This document shows positions 6,083 through 6,903 of a stretch of DNA of 6,903 nucleotides, in pieces. The notes beneath the pieces are model-generated. The model saw only the letters and a list, made by a program, of their open reading frames with translations. It was not told the origin of the DNA and searched no databases. The DNA comes from Desulfobacterales bacterium S5133MH16 (GTDB lineage Bacteria > Desulfobacterota > Desulfobacteria > Desulfobacterales > UBA11574). A program made the translations under genes and the position numbers. Position 1 is the stretch's first letter. Each line of letters begins with the position of its first letter. The stretch lies in contig MAXL01000376.1 in the NCBI GenBank assembly GCA_001751005.1, positions 1-6,903 of the forward strand. The letters are read 5' to 3'.

Positions 6083-6903
6083 TTACACTGCTGCACAAAC
6101 AGATGCCACGATCTGCTGATCCCTGAAATGGAGCATGTCGATGGCCTGCTGTGGACACGAAGAGGCACATAGCCCGCACCCTTTGCAAGACGCCGAAATA
6201 TTCTTTGCCCGATATCCCTTTCCTTCAATTTCTTCGAGCACAATGGCGTTGAAAGGACAGATTTCCTCACAAAGACCGCACCCTATGCATTTTTCAGCAT
6301 CTACTTGAGATACCAGCGGAGAAATCTGAACGGAGCCTTTTGCAAGGATCGTGGTTGCTTTGCTTGCAGCCGCCATGGCCTGGGAAATACTTTCTTCTAT
6401 GGCTTTGGGATAATGGGCCAGTCCGCACAAGAAGATTCCATCGTTTGCAAATTCCACCGGCCGCAGCTTGGCATGGGCTTCCATAAAAAAGTTTTCGGCA
6501 TTGAGCGGAATTTTATAGAACTCGGAAATCGCCGCATTTTCCGCTGGTTCTATAGCGGTCGCCAGATTTACATAGTCTGCCTTTATCTTTAAATTCTTTT
6601 GCAAAATCGGATCAAAGACAACGACTTCAAGACCATTTTCTATTTCCGTAACCTTGGGTTTGTTATCCAGCGAATATCGTACAAAAACAACTCCCATCTC
6701 CCTGGCTTTTTTGTAAAGATACTCTTTTTCGCCATAAGTTCGAATGTCACGGTAGAGGATAAAGACATTTGTATCCGGGTTGCTTTCTTTTATCGAAATT
6801 GCCTGTAATATGGAAGCCGTACAGCAAATCCTGGAACAGTAAGGTCGGTTTTGGTCCCTTGATCCCACACACTGGATAAATACAATGATTTCTGCATTCT
6901 TTA
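6083..6903 (-). CDS. hdrA: HdrA-like FAD/iron-sulfur oxidoreductase, C-terminal part (cut by the window edge)
   Basis: The frame is open to the right edge (first full codon at 6901) and ends at TAA 6083-6085, giving 272 visible residues; the N-terminal part lies outside. It is clearly homologous to the second unit of the HdrA at 5154-2140: both share IQC(V/I)GSR, a downstream CC pair, the string FILYRDIRTYG, a (K)LRPVEFA/LKPVDMA stretch, a GIF(L/V)CG loop and ESI(S/A)QA. It ends with two [4Fe-4S] ferredoxin motifs, CIGCGLCEEICP and CKGCGLCASSCP. It probably binds FAD in the missing part and works with the MvhD encoded 91 nt downstream. Whether it also carries a selenocysteine at the NDCxMC motif, or has two HdrA units, cannot be seen here. 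The gap 6082-5992 shows no convincing terminator or promoter, so co-transcription is likely. Confidence 0.92.
   Translation of the reverse strand, partial: KNAEIIVFIQCVGSRDQNRPYCSRICCTASILQAISIKESNPDTNVFILYRDIRTYGEKEYLYKKAREMGVVFVRYSLDNKPKVTEIENGLEVVVFDPILQKNLKIKADYVNLATAIEPAENAAISEFYKIPLNAENFFMEAHAKLRPVEFANDGIFLCGLAHYPKAIEESISQAMAAASKATTILAKGSVQISPLVSQVDAEKCIGCGLCEEICPFNAIVLEEIEGKGYRAKNISASCKGCGLCASSCPQQAIDMLHFRDQQIVASVCAAV

Overview
The window reads as part of a single operon transcribed entirely from the minus strand (right to left), from an anaerobic, selenium-using bacterium. The genes are typical of sulfate-reducing Desulfobacterota that run the Wood-Ljungdahl pathway. That lineage call is inferred from gene content and protein style; no taxonomic marker is present. 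All six genes belong to one theme: methylene-tetrahydrofolate reductase coupled to HdrA/MvhD flavin and iron-sulfur electron-transfer proteins.

Layout in transcription order: (1) 6903-6083, the C-terminal part of an HdrA-like flavoprotein cut by the window edge; (2) 5991-5242, an MvhD-like protein with a C-terminal extension and an in-frame UGA; (3) an 87-nt AT-rich gap with direct and inverted repeats; (4) 5154-2140, a 1004-residue HdrA made of two HdrA-like units, with an in-frame UGA at residue 59; (5) 2143-1712, a short MvhD with an in-frame UGA at residue 17, overlapping hdrA by ATGA; (6) 1658-990, MetV; (7) 993-61, MetF, overlapping metV by ATGA. Positions 1-60 hold nothing I can support.

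The main observation is that three of the six genes look interrupted by TGA, but each TGA falls exactly where the family has a conserved cysteine. Each is also followed, 14-15 nt later, by a small hairpin with a G-containing apical loop, as expected of a bacterial SECIS element. I therefore call three selenoproteins (HdrA and two MvhD). A standard gene finder would split the first MvhD, remove 95 residues from HdrA and remove 27 from the second MvhD.

The two MvhD paralogues carry selenocysteine at different, complementary cysteine sites: the second conserved motif in one, the first CxxC in the other.

How the genes may work together: MetF/MetV interconvert methylene-THF and methyl-THF in the methyl branch of the Wood-Ljungdahl pathway (possibly in the oxidative direction in a sulfate reducer). 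HdrA (FAD plus [4Fe-4S]) and MvhD ([2Fe-2S]) would move electrons between MetFV and another carrier, as proposed for the MetFV-HdrABC-MvhD complex of acetogens. Here two hdrA-mvhD cassettes lie in tandem and no hdrB or hdrC is visible in the window.
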